Origin: Flavobacterium bernardetii
Lineage (GTDB): Bacteria; Bacteroidota; Bacteroidia; Flavobacteriales; Flavobacteriaceae
DNA length: 64,000 nt
Assembly: GCF_011305415.1 (NCBI RefSeq)
Contig: NZ_JAANOQ010000001.1
Location: forward strand, 62,001 to 126,000
Direction of reading: 5' to 3'
The notes under the pieces were generated by a model. The model searched no databases, had not been told where the DNA came from, and worked only from the letters and a program-made list of their open reading frames with translations. This document shows positions 1 through 8,944 of this stretch, piece by piece (positions within the stretch are counted from its first letter, which is position 1; the number at the start of each line of letters is the position of its first letter). The position numbers and the translations under genes are program-made.

Positions 1-1
1 A

Positions 2-145
2 ATCAAAGAAAAAATTGATTTATTGCGTTCAAATCCGCAACTTTGTAAACAAATGGGAGAAAATGGGTATCACTATTTTGTAAATCATGTGACGCCAAAA
101 CATAGTTATGAAGTTGTTAAGAGCCAAGTAAAAAGAGCCAAGTAA
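2..145 (+). CDS. Glycosyltransferase family 4, C-terminal end (partial)
   Basis: An open frame enters from the left edge and stops at 143-145. Its 47 residues (LRSNPQLCKQMGENGYHYF and onward) resemble the last helix of GT4 glycosyltransferases, where a hydrophilic helix with a 'MGENG' turn follows the Rossmann domain. Most of the gene lies outside the window, so substrate cannot be judged. It precedes the PglC-like gene in the same direction and fits the polysaccharide locus. The final residues (SQVKRAK) and the stop codon are made by the heptad repeat that begins at about 121, so the natural C-terminus has apparently been replaced by repeat sequence. Confidence 0.7.
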   Translation: MKEKIDLLRSNPQLCKQMGENGYHYFVNHVTPKHSYEVVKSQVKRAK

Positions 146-202
146 AAAGTAAAAAGAGCCAAGTAAAAAGTAAAAAGTTAAAAGAGCCAAGTAAAAAGTA
201 AT
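121..202 (+). repeat. Heptad tandem repeat, AGCCAAGTAAAAAGT type
   Basis: GCCAAGT and AAAAAGT/AAAAAGA heptads alternate through this stretch, with GCCAAGT recurring four times. The first copies are the 3' end of the preceding gene; the last copy ends just before the ATG at 203. The same words occur in inverted orientation near 54003-54119. Confidence 0.85.
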
Positions 203-808
203 ATGTATTCAAAAACAGTAAAACCAATTTTAGATTTTATACTTGCCGTAATAGGATTCATCATCTTATTGCCGGTGTTTCTATTGGTTACTGTTTTGTT
301 GTTTTTTGCGAATCAAGGAAAACCGTTTTTTATTCAACGTCGTCCTGGAAAAAAATGCCAAGTATTCTCAATTATCAAATTCAAAACTATGAATGATAAA
401 AAAGATGCTTCAGGAAAATTATTACACGATTCGGAAAGATTAACTACTGTTGGAAGTTTTGTACGAAAAACATCTTTAGATGAGATTCCGCAACTAATAA
501 ATGTTATTAAAGGCGATATGAGTATTATTGGTCCACGACCTTTGCTAACAGATTACGTACATTTGTATAACGAGTTTCAAAACCAAAGGCATAACGTAAA
601 ACCTGGAATTACAGGCTGGGCTCAAGTAAATGGAAGAAATGCTATTTCTTGGGATAAAAAATTTGAATTAGACGTTTTTTATGTCAATAATGTTTCTTTT
701 TGGTTAGATTTGAAAATCCTTTTCTTGACGGTTAAAAAAGTACTAATCAGCGAAGGGATTTCAGCAGAAGACGCTGCCACAATAGAACCATTTCAAGGAC
801 AATATTAA
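203..808 (+). CDS. PglC-like monotopic phosphoglycosyl transferase
   Basis: Expected to move a phospho-sugar from a UDP-sugar to undecaprenyl phosphate at the inner face of the inner membrane, the first committed step of a lipid-linked glycan. The 201 residues have one hydrophobic re-entrant segment at about 9-35, then the bacterial sugar transferase core with the catalytic Asp-Glu pair at 93-94 (LDEIPQ) and the GPRP motif at 110-113. The short length without a multi-span N-terminus matches the PglC type rather than WbaP/WcaJ. Next to PglD-, PglE- and PglF-like genes, the likely donor is UDP-diacetylbacillosamine; WecA-independent N-acetylhexosamine donors remain possible. The heptad repeat ends 1-2 bases upstream, so no promoter is apparent. 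Confidence 0.9.
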   Translation: MYSKTVKPILDFILAVIGFIILLPVFLLVTVLLFFANQGKPFFIQRRPGKKCQVFSIIKFKTMNDKKDASGKLLHDSERLTTVGSFVRKTSLDEIPQLINVIKGDMSIIGPRPLLTDYVHLYNEFQNQRHNVKPGITGWAQVNGRNAISWDKKFELDVFYVNNVSFWLDLKILFLTVKKVLISEGISAEDAATIEPFQGQY

Positions 809-827
809 CCATATTAACCCCCCAAAT

Positions 828-1472
828 ATGAAAAAAATTGCAATAATAGGAGCAGGCGGTTTTGGTAGAGAAGTGAAAATGCTTATCGATCAAATCAATG
901 TTGTTTCACCAAAATATACTTTCATCGGGTATTACGATGATGGAAAAGAAGAAGGGATTTTAATAAATGGTTTTCCTGTTTTAGGAAAAGTTTCAGATTT
1001 GAATACTGTTTCTGAAGAGATTTCTGTGGCATTAGCATTGGGTAATCCAGTTTATAAAAAGAATGTTGTGGGTTTAGTCGAAAATCAAAATATCAGTTTT
1101 GAAACCTTAATCCATCCTTCAGTATTAATTGGTAATGACGAAGTTTCAATTGGAAAAGGAACTGTCATTTGCGCAGGAAATATAATTACGTGTAACATTT
1201 CAATTAAAGATTATGTAACGCTAAATTTAGCTTGTACAATTGGTCATGATACTGTTTTAGAAGATTTCGTTTCGTTAATGCCAGGAGTAAATGTTTCAGG
1301 TGAAGTTGTTTTAGAAGAAGCCGTTTATGTTGGAACTGGAGCGAAAATAATCAATCAAGTTTCGGTTGGAAAAAACACTACAATTGGAGCAGGAGCAGTG
1401 GTTTCAAAATCTCTTCCAGAAAATTGTACAGCTGTGGGAATTCCTGCTAAACCTATAAAATTTCATTCGTAA
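828..1472 (+). CDS. PglD-like sugar O/N-acetyltransferase
   Basis: A 214-residue left-handed beta-helix acetyltransferase of the NeuD/PglD family. The N-terminal Rossmann-like part begins with IIGAGGFGREV (6-16), typical of sugar binding in this family, and from about residue 95 onward hexapeptide repeats run to the closing 'AVGIPAKPIKF'. PglD acetylates the 4-amino group of UDP-4-amino-sugars to give UDP-diacetylbacillosamine. It lies 19 bp after the PglC-like gene and its stop overlaps the start of the aminotransferase by 1 bp, so the three are probably co-translated. Which acceptor is used is inferred from neighbours only. Confidence 0.88.
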   Translation: MKKIAIIGAGGFGREVKMLIDQINVVSPKYTFIGYYDDGKEEGILINGFPVLGKVSDLNTVSEEISVALALGNPVYKKNVVGLVENQNISFETLIHPSVLIGNDEVSIGKGTVICAGNIITCNISIKDYVTLNLACTIGHDTVLEDFVSLMPGVNVSGEVVLEEAVYVGTGAKIINQVSVGKNTTIGAGAVVSKSLPENCTAVGIPAKPIKFHS

Positions 1473-2599
1473 TGCAACAAGAAAAAATATGGTTATCGTC
1501 GCCACATATGGGTGGAACCGAACAAAAATATGTTAATGAAGCGTTTGATACCAATTGGGTTGCGCCTTTAGGTCCGAATGTGAATAATTTTGAAATTGAT
1601 TTAGAAAAATATTTAAATCAAAATGTTTTTGTTGGTGCTTTAAGTTCTGGAACTGCCGCTTTGCATTTAGGTTTAATTTTGTTAGATGTAAAACCTGGAG
1701 ATGAAGTGATTTGTCAATCGATGACTTTTTCGGCTTCAGCCAATCCAATTGCCTATTTAGGAGCGACTCCCGTTTTTATTGATAGCGAAATGGATACTTG
1801 GAATATGTGCCCAATTGCTTTAGAAGAAGCTATAAAAGATAGGATTTCAAAAGGTAAAAAACCAAAAGCTATTATACCAGTTCATTTATACGGAATGCCA
1901 GCGAAAATGGATGAAATAAGAGCCATTGCCAATCAATACGAAATTCCAATTTTAGAAGATAGCGCAGAAGCTTTAGGAAGTTCGTACAAAAATCAAAAAT
2001 GTGGTACTTTTGGAGATATATCAGTCTTGTCTTTCAATGGAAATAAAATTATTACCACTTCTGGTGGTGGAGCAATGGTAACACATACGAAAGAATTAAA
2101 AGACAAAGCGGTTTTTTTATCTACTCAAGCCAGAGACAATGCACCACATTACCAACATTCAGAAATTGGTTATAATTACCGAATGAGTAATATTTGTGCT
2201 GGAATTGGTCGTGGACAAATGGAAATTTTAGATAAACATGTTAATCTTAGAAGAGCGAATCATCAATTTTATAGCGAGATTTTTTCCAAGATTAATGATG
2301 TAGTAATATTAACTGAACCTAATTCTGATTTTTATTCGAATCATTGGTTATCTGCCATTTTATTAAAATCTTTCGAGCAAAGAGAAGCTTTAAGATTAGC
2401 TTTCGAAGCCGAGAATATCGAAACAAGACCGTTATGGAAACCCATGCATTTACAACCCGTTTTTGAGAATGCACCTTATTATGGTGAAAAAGTTTCAGAA
2501 AGCTTATTTGAAAAGGGTTTGTGTTTGCCTTCAGGTTCTAATTTAACCGATTCAGACAGAGCAAGAATTTCAAATGTAATTGATGATTTCTTTACTTAA
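1472..2599 (+). CDS. PglE-like PLP-dependent sugar aminotransferase (DegT/DnrJ/EryC1)
   Basis: A 375-residue DegT-family aminotransferase predicted to turn a UDP-4-keto-6-deoxy-sugar into the 4-amino sugar. The N-terminal WLSSPHMGG-type start, the SSGTAALHLGL cofactor loop (about 58-69), the EDSAEALGS block (162-170) and the PLP lysine in NGNKII (Lys192) are all present, and the length is normal. It starts on the TAATG overlap with the PglD-like gene. Together with the downstream PglF-like dehydratase it completes a bacillosamine-type pathway. The 4-keto substrate could also be diverted to other 4-amino-6-deoxy sugars. Confidence 0.9.
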   Translation: MQQEKIWLSSPHMGGTEQKYVNEAFDTNWVAPLGPNVNNFEIDLEKYLNQNVFVGALSSGTAALHLGLILLDVKPGDEVICQSMTFSASANPIAYLGATPVFIDSEMDTWNMCPIALEEAIKDRISKGKKPKAIIPVHLYGMPAKMDEIRAIANQYEIPILEDSAEALGSSYKNQKCGTFGDISVLSFNGNKIITTSGGGAMVTHTKELKDKAVFLSTQARDNAPHYQHSEIGYNYRMSNICAGIGRGQMEILDKHVNLRRANHQFYSEIFSKINDVVILTEPNSDFYSNHWLSAILLKSFEQREALRLAFEAENIETRPLWKPMHLQPVFENAPYYGEKVSESLFEKGLCLPSGSNLTDSDRARISNVIDDFFT

Positions 2600-2628
2600 T
2601 AAAATCACAATGTTTGATTGGTTTTTAT

Positions 2629-2636
2629 TACATTTG
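2629..2636 (+). promoter_or_regulatory. Candidate promoter -7 element, TACATTTG
   Basis: An exact match to the Bacteroidota TAnnTTTG element. No TTTG is seen at the usual 19-21 bp upstream, so support is from the -7 box alone. Its position argues that the downstream gene starts at or after 2654 and not at the upstream TTG at 2618. Confidence 0.45.
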
Positions 2637-2653
2637 TAACCCAAATTTTAACA

Positions 2654-4597
2654 GTGAAAAACAATAAAACATCTAATAAATCTATATTTTCAGAAGTATT
2701 CTTAAAAGATAAGATGCTGCATTTTGGTTATTTACCAAGATGGATTATTTTTTCTATTGATATTTTTATTGTCATTTTCGCTAATGTTGTAACGTATTTT
2801 TTAATTTCTCTATTAACGTTCAAATATTACTATACACTTGATTTAACAAGTAGAACGATAATCATTTTAGCCACACAGTCTTTTTTCTTTTTTGTGTTTA
2901 AAACCTATGCAGGAATTATAAGACATTCTACTTTAAATGATGGATACAACTTATTTAAATCAACATTTAGTTCGTTTTTAGCATTATCAGCTTTAAATTA
3001 TATTCATTTTTATAAAGCAGGCGCTAAAATATTTTTAATGCCCGCTTTGTTGCTTACATTTTTGTTTTCCTTCATCTTTTTATTGTTTTTTAGAATTGTG
3101 GTAAAAGTGGTGTATCAAGTTTATCTTGATGCTGGAAATCAGAATAATTTGGAGAATATTGTTATTTATGGTACAGATTCGAATGCCATTTCGTTAGCTA
3201 ATGCCATAAATGCAGAATACCCAAAAAGATATAAATTGGTTGGTTTTGCTGATAATTCTAAAAAAAATGTTACCAAACAGATTTTAGGATTGCCAATTTA
3301 TTACCACAATAAAAATATTAAAACAATTCTTTCCGATTTAAATGCAAAAGTGCTTATTATCTCAAATAACGTCTTTTCTAAAAGTGAGCAATTAGTTTTG
3401 GTTGATGAATGTTTAGAAAACAATATTAAGTTATTAACTGTTCCTGTAATTGCAGATTGGAATTCACAAAAAAATATTTCTAAAAAAATTAAATCTTTTG
3501 AAATTCAAGATTTATTGAATAGGGATGAAATTGTTTTAGATACCATAAATATTTCTAATAAAGTTTCTAATAAAGTAGTGCTAATTACTGGTGCTGCAGG
3601 TTCTATTGGAAGTGAAATAGTAAGGCAAATTATTTATTTTTCTCCTTCAAAAATAATTTTATTAGATCAAGCTGAAACGCCTTTACATCAGTTGTCACTA
3701 GAGTTAAATCAAGTATATTTAGAAATAATTCCAGTAATTGCAGATGTGCGAAATAAAGAGCAGTTAGATGTTGTTTTTCAAGAATACAACCCAGAATTTG
3801 TATTTCATGCAGCAGCATACAAACATGTGCCGTTAATGGAAAAAAATCCAAATCAAGCCATTTTTACAAATGTATTAGGTACAAAAAATTTAGCAGATTT
3901 AGCGGTAAAATATAAAGTAGAACGTTTCGTATTAATTTCTACAGATAAAGCCGTTAATCCTAGTAATATTATGGGAGCAAGTAAACGTATTGCGGAAAAA
4001 TACGTGCAGTCCTTGTCTATTTATTTAGATCAAATGGGCGAATCATCTACCAAATTTATTACCACTCGTTTTGGAAATGTTTTAGGTTCTAATGGCTCGG
4101 TTGTACCCTTGTTTACTAAGCAAATTAATGCAGGCGGTCCAATTACAATTACGCATCCGGATATAATAAGATATTTTATGACCATTCCAGAAGCTTGCCA
4201 ATTGGTATTGGAAGCAGGAACAATGGGGAATGGAAGTGAAATCTTTATTTTTGATATGGGTGACCCCGTAAAAATTATAGACTTAGCCCATAAAATGATA
4301 AAACTTGCAGGTTTTATTCCTGAAGTGGAAATTAAAATTAAAGTTGTAGGCTTAAGACCTGGAGAGAAATTATATGAAGAATTATTGACAGACGCTTCAA
4401 CAACTTTACCAACGTATCATCAAAAAATTATGATTGCAAAAGATAGTTCGGAAAATTATATTTCTCTAAATGAAGATATTCTAGAATTGATTGATTTGTC
4501 AAAAGAAAATAATTCAGATGCATTGGTAATTAAAATGAAACAGATTGTACCTGAGTTCGTTAGTTTAAATTCTAAATTTGAAAAGTTCGATAATTAG
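2654..4597 (+). CDS. PglF/CapD-like membrane UDP-sugar 4,6-dehydratase
   Basis: A polytopic nucleotide-sugar dehydratase of the FlaA1/CapD/PglF family, expected to convert UDP-GlcNAc to its 4-keto-6-deoxy form. The first 170 residues hold about four membrane spans, followed by a CoA-binding-like Rossmann domain and then the SDR domain with VLITGAAGSIGSE and the STDKAVNP...MGASKR block, where Met replaces the usual catalytic Tyr (MxxxK), a hallmark of this family. The frame is open from a TTG at 2618, but the promoter box at 2629-2636 favours GTG at 2654; ATG at 2714 (MLHFGYLPRW) is an alternative. It completes the Pgl-like set and could also feed nonulosonic acid synthesis. Confidence 0.88.
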   Translation: MKNNKTSNKSIFSEVFLKDKMLHFGYLPRWIIFSIDIFIVIFANVVTYFLISLLTFKYYYTLDLTSRTIIILATQSFFFFVFKTYAGIIRHSTLNDGYNLFKSTFSSFLALSALNYIHFYKAGAKIFLMPALLLTFLFSFIFLLFFRIVVKVVYQVYLDAGNQNNLENIVIYGTDSNAISLANAINAEYPKRYKLVGFADNSKKNVTKQILGLPIYYHNKNIKTILSDLNAKVLIISNNVFSKSEQLVLVDECLENNIKLLTVPVIADWNSQKNISKKIKSFEIQDLLNRDEIVLDTINISNKVSNKVVLITGAAGSIGSEIVRQIIYFSPSKIILLDQAETPLHQLSLELNQVYLEIIPVIADVRNKEQLDVVFQEYNPEFVFHAAAYKHVPLMEKNPNQAIFTNVLGTKNLADLAVKYKVERFVLISTDKAVNPSNIMGASKRIAEKYVQSLSIYLDQMGESSTKFITTRFGNVLGSNGSVVPLFTKQINAGGPITITHPDIIRYFMTIPEACQLVLEAGTMGNGSEIFIFDMGDPVKIIDLAHKMIKLAGFIPEVEIKIKVVGLRPGEKLYEELLTDASTTLPTYHQKIMIAKDSSENYISLNEDILELIDLSKENNSDALVIKMKQIVPEFVSLNSKFEKFDN

Positions 4598-4627
4598 TCG
4601 AAAAATAACATTTATCAGTAAAAAAAT

Positions 4628-4635
4628 TATCTTTG
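4628..4635 (+). promoter_or_regulatory. Candidate promoter -7 element, TATCTTTG
   Basis: A perfect TAnnTTTG box 15 bp before the wza start codon. No upstream TTTG at standard spacing was found. It would give the Wza-Wzc pair its own transcript. Confidence 0.5.
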
Positions 4636-4650
4636 TAAAAAAAGTACCTA

Positions 4651-5412
4651 ATGAATAAGCAATTATACTGTCTCTTAGTAGTTTTCATAACATTAGTTTC
4701 ATGTACATCACCTTCTAAAATGGTGTATTTAAATAGTACAGGTAACTTAGATTCGAATGTGAAATTTGAAACAACTTTACAACCTGATGATCAATTATTA
4801 ATAATTGTTTCTTCTGAAAATGCGGAAGCAGCTTCACCATATAATTTAAAAACGGTTGCTTATCAAGGTAATTCAGAAAATATAATCGCGCAAGAAAGAA
4901 ATCAAGCCTACATCGTTGATCAAGATGGAAACATAGAATTTCCAATGTTGGGAACGATTAAAGTTGGTGGCTTAACACGTATTGAAACTACAAATAAAAT
5001 AAAAGCTCTTTTAAAAAATGGACACATTTCAGATCCAATTGTAAATGTGAGATTGTTAAACTTTAAAGTTTCAGTTTTAGGAGAAGTAGCTAAACCGGGT
5101 GTGTTTTCTATTTCTGGAGAAAGAGTTACTTTAGTAGAAGCTTTGGCTTTAGCTGGCGATTTAACTATATACGGAAAAAGAAATAGCATACTATTAATTA
5201 GAGAAAAAAACGGAGTGAAAACTTACGAAAAAATTGACATTACCAAGACCGATTTTATCAACTCAAAAAATTATTATTTATCTCAAAATGATGTAATTTA
5301 CGTTGAGCCAAATAAAACAAAATTGAATTCTTCTGCAGTTGGTCCCAACTTAACAATTGGTATTTCGGCACTTTCATTAGTTGTTACCATCTTGGCATTA
5401 ACCTTAAAATAA
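4651..5412 (+). CDS. wza: Polysaccharide export outer-membrane lipoprotein (Wza family)
   Basis: A 253-residue lipoprotein: signal peptide with lipobox LVSC and acylated Cys18. A poly_export domain follows (LQPDDQLLIIVSS at about 43-55), then an SLBB domain (VLGEVAKPGVFSISG), and a hydrophobic C-terminal helix at about 238-253 that suits the outer-membrane helical barrel of Wza or an inner-membrane anchor. It forms the export channel for capsule or exopolysaccharide and works with the Wzc kinase encoded 3 bp downstream. Size is at the short end for Wza (about 380 in E. coli) but usual for Bacteroidota homologues. It probably serves the same glycan as the ABC exporter downstream, which is inference. 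Confidence 0.92.
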   Translation: MNKQLYCLLVVFITLVSCTSPSKMVYLNSTGNLDSNVKFETTLQPDDQLLIIVSSENAEAASPYNLKTVAYQGNSENIIAQERNQAYIVDQDGNIEFPMLGTIKVGGLTRIETTNKIKALLKNGHISDPIVNVRLLNFKVSVLGEVAKPGVFSISGERVTLVEALALAGDLTIYGKRNSILLIREKNGVKTYEKIDITKTDFINSKNYYLSQNDVIYVEPNKTKLNSSAVGPNLTIGISALSLVVTILALTLK

Positions 5413-5415
5413 AAT

Positions 5416-7782
5416 ATGCAAAAATATAGTCAAAATTTTGATGAAGATTTAGATCAAAACATCAACATTAGAGAACAATTAGAAAAATATTTAATCCACT
5501 GGAAATGGTTTGTATTTGGCGTAATTGTATCTTTATTTTTGGCATTTGTATATTTAAGATACGCGGTTCCAATGTACAATGCCACTTCTACTATTTTAGT
5601 AAAAGATGATAGAAAAGGCGGTTTAGCATCTGAACTTTCTGCTTTTTCCGATTTAGGAATGCTGAAAGGAGCGAAAAGTAATGTGGATAATGAAATTGAA
5701 GTTATAAAATCCAGAAAGTTAATTAAGAAGACGCTTAACGAACTTGGTTTCAATATTATTTACATCAATGAAGGAAGAATAAAAGACGGAGAAATTTATA
5801 ATAATTGTCCAATTAAAATTTTATTCTACAACCAGAATTCTAATTTTTATAACGAATTTCATCAGTTTAGAATTGTTTCTCAAACCTCAAATTCATTTGA
5901 AGTTTTTATTGGTTCGAAACTTTTCGGAACATTTAAATACGGAGAATCAATAAAATATTTAACTGGGAATTTCACTGTTGTTAAAGATAAAGTAAATACA
6001 AAAGATGCATTAAAAGATTTTTCTATTCGTGTAGAAGTTTTGCCAATTGAAGGTTTAGCGGATAATTACAGAGGTCGACTTAAAGTCATGACATTAAGTA
6101 AAAACACGAGTGTGATTGAGTTGAATTTCGTAGATCCAATTCACTTTAGAGCCAAAGATTTCTTAAATGCTTTAGTGAAAAACTATAATCAAGATGCTAT
6201 AGAAGATAAAAACTTCATTGCTGAAAACACTTCTAAATTTATTGAACAACGTTTGCGTTTAATTTATGGTGAATTAGAAGGTGTAGAAAAAGACGCAGAA
6301 AGTTTTAAGAAAACAAACAGAGTAACAGATATTACTTCTGAAGCTGGACTGTTTTTAGAAAATGCTAGCGAATTTGAAAAGCGTGAAATTGAAACGGAAA
6401 CGCAATTGAAAGTAGTCAATACGATGATTGATTATTTAAAAGCGAACAAAGTGGAAAACTTGATTCCGGCTAATATTCTAACAGCTGATGTAGATGCTTC
6501 TGAAGTTATCAATCAATACAATAATTTAGTTTTAGAAAGAAACAGATTGCTAAAAACAGCTGGTGAAAAAAATGCAGTTGTTTTGGCAGTTGATAAAAAA
6601 ATAGAATCGCTTCGTTATACGGTTAGTGCTAGTTTACAACAATTGAAAACATCGTTACAAATTAAAAAGAACGATTTAGCGCGACAAAATGCTATTGTTG
6701 AAGGTAGAATTTCACAAATTCCAACGCAAGAAAAAGAATTTAGAATTATTGCCAGACAACAACAAGTTAAAGAAGCTTTGTATTTATATTTGTTAGAAAA
6801 AAGAGAAGAAACAGCCATTTCATTAGCAGTTACCGAACCAAATGCTAAAGTTATTGACGATGCGAATTCATCAAATAGTCCAGTTTCTCCAAATAGAACG
6901 GTGATTTATTTAATTGCATTGGTTTTAGGTGGACTAATTCCATTCGGTATTATTTACTTAATTAATTTCTTCGATAATAAAGTCAAATCAAGATTAGATA
7001 TTGAACGAAATACTACGATTCCTTTCATTGGTGATGTGCCAAAAGCAGATAATCCGAATGAAATTATTCAATTAAATAGTAGAACCAATACGGCTGAAGC
7101 CATTCGTATCATTAGAACTAATTTAGAGTTTTTATTAAAAGATGTGCCAGATGGAATTGCGAAAACAATTTTTGTAACGTCGACTTTTCCAAAAGAAGGA
7201 AAAACCTTTGTTTCTGTAAATTTAGCTTCTACAATTGCGTTGTCTGATAAGAGAGTTTTGTTGGTTGGATTGGATATTAGAAACCCTAAAATTGATAATT
7301 ACTTACAAGTTCCAAATGTTGGATTTACCAATTATTTATCGTCAAATAAATATAATTCTATTGATGAATTAATTGTAAAGATTGATAATTATTCTAATTT
7401 TTATGTGCTTCCTGCTGGAATTATTCCTCCAAATCCTGCGGAATTATTAATGGATAAGAAAGTAGGGAAGTTGTTTGAAGAACTTAGAACTAAATTCGAT
7501 TATATTATTGTAGATACCGCTCCTGTTAGTTTAGTTACGGATACACTTATAATTGGCCACTTGGCGGATGCTTTTGTATATGTAACTCGAGCGAATTACC
7601 TTGACAAGCGTATGCTGAAATTACCACAACAATTATACAACGAATCGAAATTACCAAACATGTCTATTCTTATTAATGATACCGATTCTCAAAAAGGATA
7701 TGGATATGGTTATGGCTACGGGTATGGATATGGTGTTGAGGTTGAAGTCAAACCTTGGTGGAAGAAGTTGTTTACTAAATAA
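5416..7782 (+). CDS. wzc: Wzc-type polysaccharide co-polymerase / tyrosine autokinase
   Basis: A 788-residue inner-membrane protein. The Wzz domain starts near 20 with a membrane span at about 32-52, a long periplasmic coiled-coil region (about 250-460) follows, a second span lies at about 495-520, and a cytoplasmic BY-kinase domain comes after. The kinase shows Walker A (TFPKEGKTF, about 590-600), Walker A' (LLVGLDIRNPK) and Walker B (IIVDTAP). The tail is an unusual Gly-Tyr alternation (six or more GY pairs, about 756-768) before a basic end, taking the place of the tyrosine cluster that is phosphorylated in Wzc. Partner of the upstream Wza and of the PHP phosphatase encoded on the opposite strand. 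Confidence 0.94.
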   Translation: MQKYSQNFDEDLDQNINIREQLEKYLIHWKWFVFGVIVSLFLAFVYLRYAVPMYNATSTILVKDDRKGGLASELSAFSDLGMLKGAKSNVDNEIEVIKSRKLIKKTLNELGFNIIYINEGRIKDGEIYNNCPIKILFYNQNSNFYNEFHQFRIVSQTSNSFEVFIGSKLFGTFKYGESIKYLTGNFTVVKDKVNTKDALKDFSIRVEVLPIEGLADNYRGRLKVMTLSKNTSVIELNFVDPIHFRAKDFLNALVKNYNQDAIEDKNFIAENTSKFIEQRLRLIYGELEGVEKDAESFKKTNRVTDITSEAGLFLENASEFEKREIETETQLKVVNTMIDYLKANKVENLIPANILTADVDASEVINQYNNLVLERNRLLKTAGEKNAVVLAVDKKIESLRYTVSASLQQLKTSLQIKKNDLARQNAIVEGRISQIPTQEKEFRIIARQQQVKEALYLYLLEKREETAISLAVTEPNAKVIDDANSSNSPVSPNRTVIYLIALVLGGLIPFGIIYLINFFDNKVKSRLDIERNTTIPFIGDVPKADNPNEIIQLNSRTNTAEAIRIIRTNLEFLLKDVPDGIAKTIFVTSTFPKEGKTFVSVNLASTIALSDKRVLLVGLDIRNPKIDNYLQVPNVGFTNYLSSNKYNSIDELIVKIDNYSNFYVLPAGIIPPNPAELLMDKKVGKLFEELRTKFDYIIVDTAPVSLVTDTLIIGHLADAFVYVTRANYLDKRMLKLPQQLYNESKLPNMSILINDTDSQKGYGYGYGYGYGYGVEVEVKPWWKKLFTK

Positions 7783-7956
7783 TAACTACTGTTTCAAGCA
7801 TATTAACAAGGTACTTTTCATACACTATCTATGCTTTATCTATACATTAAACATAGCGTATTCGTATAAGATTTTTAGTTGTTTAATTTTATTCTTGATT
7901 TATTCTGATTTAGATTTCTTCGGGATATACTAATGGGTGATTCTATTTTACCGTAC

Positions 7957-8691
7957 TTACAAGAAAAACTGATTGTTTTCTATCGCAGTTTCAAATGCTT
8001 TTGTTTCTTTAATAGCAACTTTCCTTGCGAAAGAATCTATGTGTTGTTTGTGGTGAATATCTGAACCTACAAAATCAATAAAGCCAGCTTTTAATAGGTT
8101 GTCTGAAGCTTTGGTTGCATCAGGACCGTAATAACCTACACTTGATAACAAATTCATTTGAAATTTTAAGCCTGTTTTTTTTAGTTTTTCAAAATCTTTG
8201 AAATTATTATGATAAAAGCTATATCTTTCCGGATGCGCTAAAACAGGTTGGTAGCCTGCTAGTTGTAATTCAAATAAGTATTCGTGAAGTTGAATTGGTG
8301 GGTTTAAAAAAGACATTTCTACCAAAACATAATTGTCTTTAATTGTCAGTAAGGGATTTGATTTAAAATTTTCTATAAAATTTTCATCTATAAAATATTC
8401 TGAAGCCGCTCTTAAATCTAATTTTTTTGCTAATTCAGGTAATTCATTTTCAACTCTTTCTTTAGCGCTATTTATGGTTTCAATCGTGTTGTTGTACACA
8501 TTTGCCATTGTATGTGGCGAAGTAATACATTTTTTAAACCCAAAACCAATCATCGATTCCATTAAAAACTGACTGTCTTTAAGGTTTTTGGCACCATCAT
8601 CAATTCCTGGTAAAACATGAGAATGTATATCCACATAATTATTTGGAATTAAAGCTGATAATGTAGGCTTCGATTTTAAAAAGGAAAACAT
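7957..8691 (-). CDS. PHP-family protein-tyrosine phosphatase (CpsB/YwqE type)
   Basis: A 244-residue metal-dependent phosphatase of the PHP fold, the kind that dephosphorylates BY-kinases such as Wzc. The metal-binding start DIHSHVLPGIDDGAK (about 21-35, with His23 and His25), further histidines in CITSPHTMANVY and LAHPERY, and the closing GSDIHH motif are visible. It is convergent with wzc and separated by 174 bp in which no clear terminator was recognised. Opposite orientation means kinase and phosphatase are transcribed independently. Its own promoter box is at 8705-8712. Length and motifs are normal for the family. Confidence 0.92.
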   Translation of the reverse strand: MFSFLKSKPTLSALIPNNYVDIHSHVLPGIDDGAKNLKDSQFLMESMIGFGFKKCITSPHTMANVYNNTIETINSAKERVENELPELAKKLDLRAASEYFIDENFIENFKSNPLLTIKDNYVLVEMSFLNPPIQLHEYLFELQLAGYQPVLAHPERYSFYHNNFKDFEKLKKTGLKFQMNLLSSVGYYGPDATKASDNLLKAGFIDFVGSDIHHKQHIDSFARKVAIKETKAFETAIENNQFFL

Positions 8692-8704
8692 AAATATTTT
8701 TTTA

Positions 8705-8712
8705 CAAAGATA
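8705..8712 (-). promoter_or_regulatory. Candidate promoter -7 element, TATCTTTG
   Basis: Exact TAnnTTTG on the minus strand, 14 bp before the phosphatase ATG. No matching TTTG at 19-21 bp was found. Confidence 0.5.
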
Positions 8713-8738
8713 GTTTTTGTTTTTTGATTTTCGTTATG

Positions 8739-8780
8739 GGATTTGAGAATTTGGATTTGAGAATTTGGATTTGAAAATTT
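8739..8780 (+). repeat. Three tandem 14-bp repeats, GGATTTGAGAATTT
   Basis: Three head-to-tail copies at 8739-8752, 8753-8766 and 8767-8780, the third with one change. It lies in the 301-bp gap (8692-8992) between the divergent phosphatase and ABC permease genes; 14 bp is two heptads, as in the other repeats of this window. Confidence 0.8.
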
Positions 8781-8944
8781 TGATTTACGAATTATGAAGT
8801 TGTTATTTATCTTGCTTTTTTGATGCTATTTCTTTTAATTTTTTTATTTGGAACTTCTTTAAAATAGTCTAATTTTGGTGATTGGTTTACGTGTTTGATT
8901 ATTTGCAAAAAATGACTTATATTACTACACTTTTACTTTGCAAA

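Noticed and set aside
2618..2653. TTG start for the PglF-like gene
   Set aside because: A promoter -7 box lies at 2629-2636, so these codons would be upstream of the transcript.
7676..7933. Open frame overlapping the end of wzc and running into the gap
   Set aside because: It starts inside the Gly-Tyr tail in another frame and ends in hydrophobic low-complexity sequence; no start signal and no family similarity.
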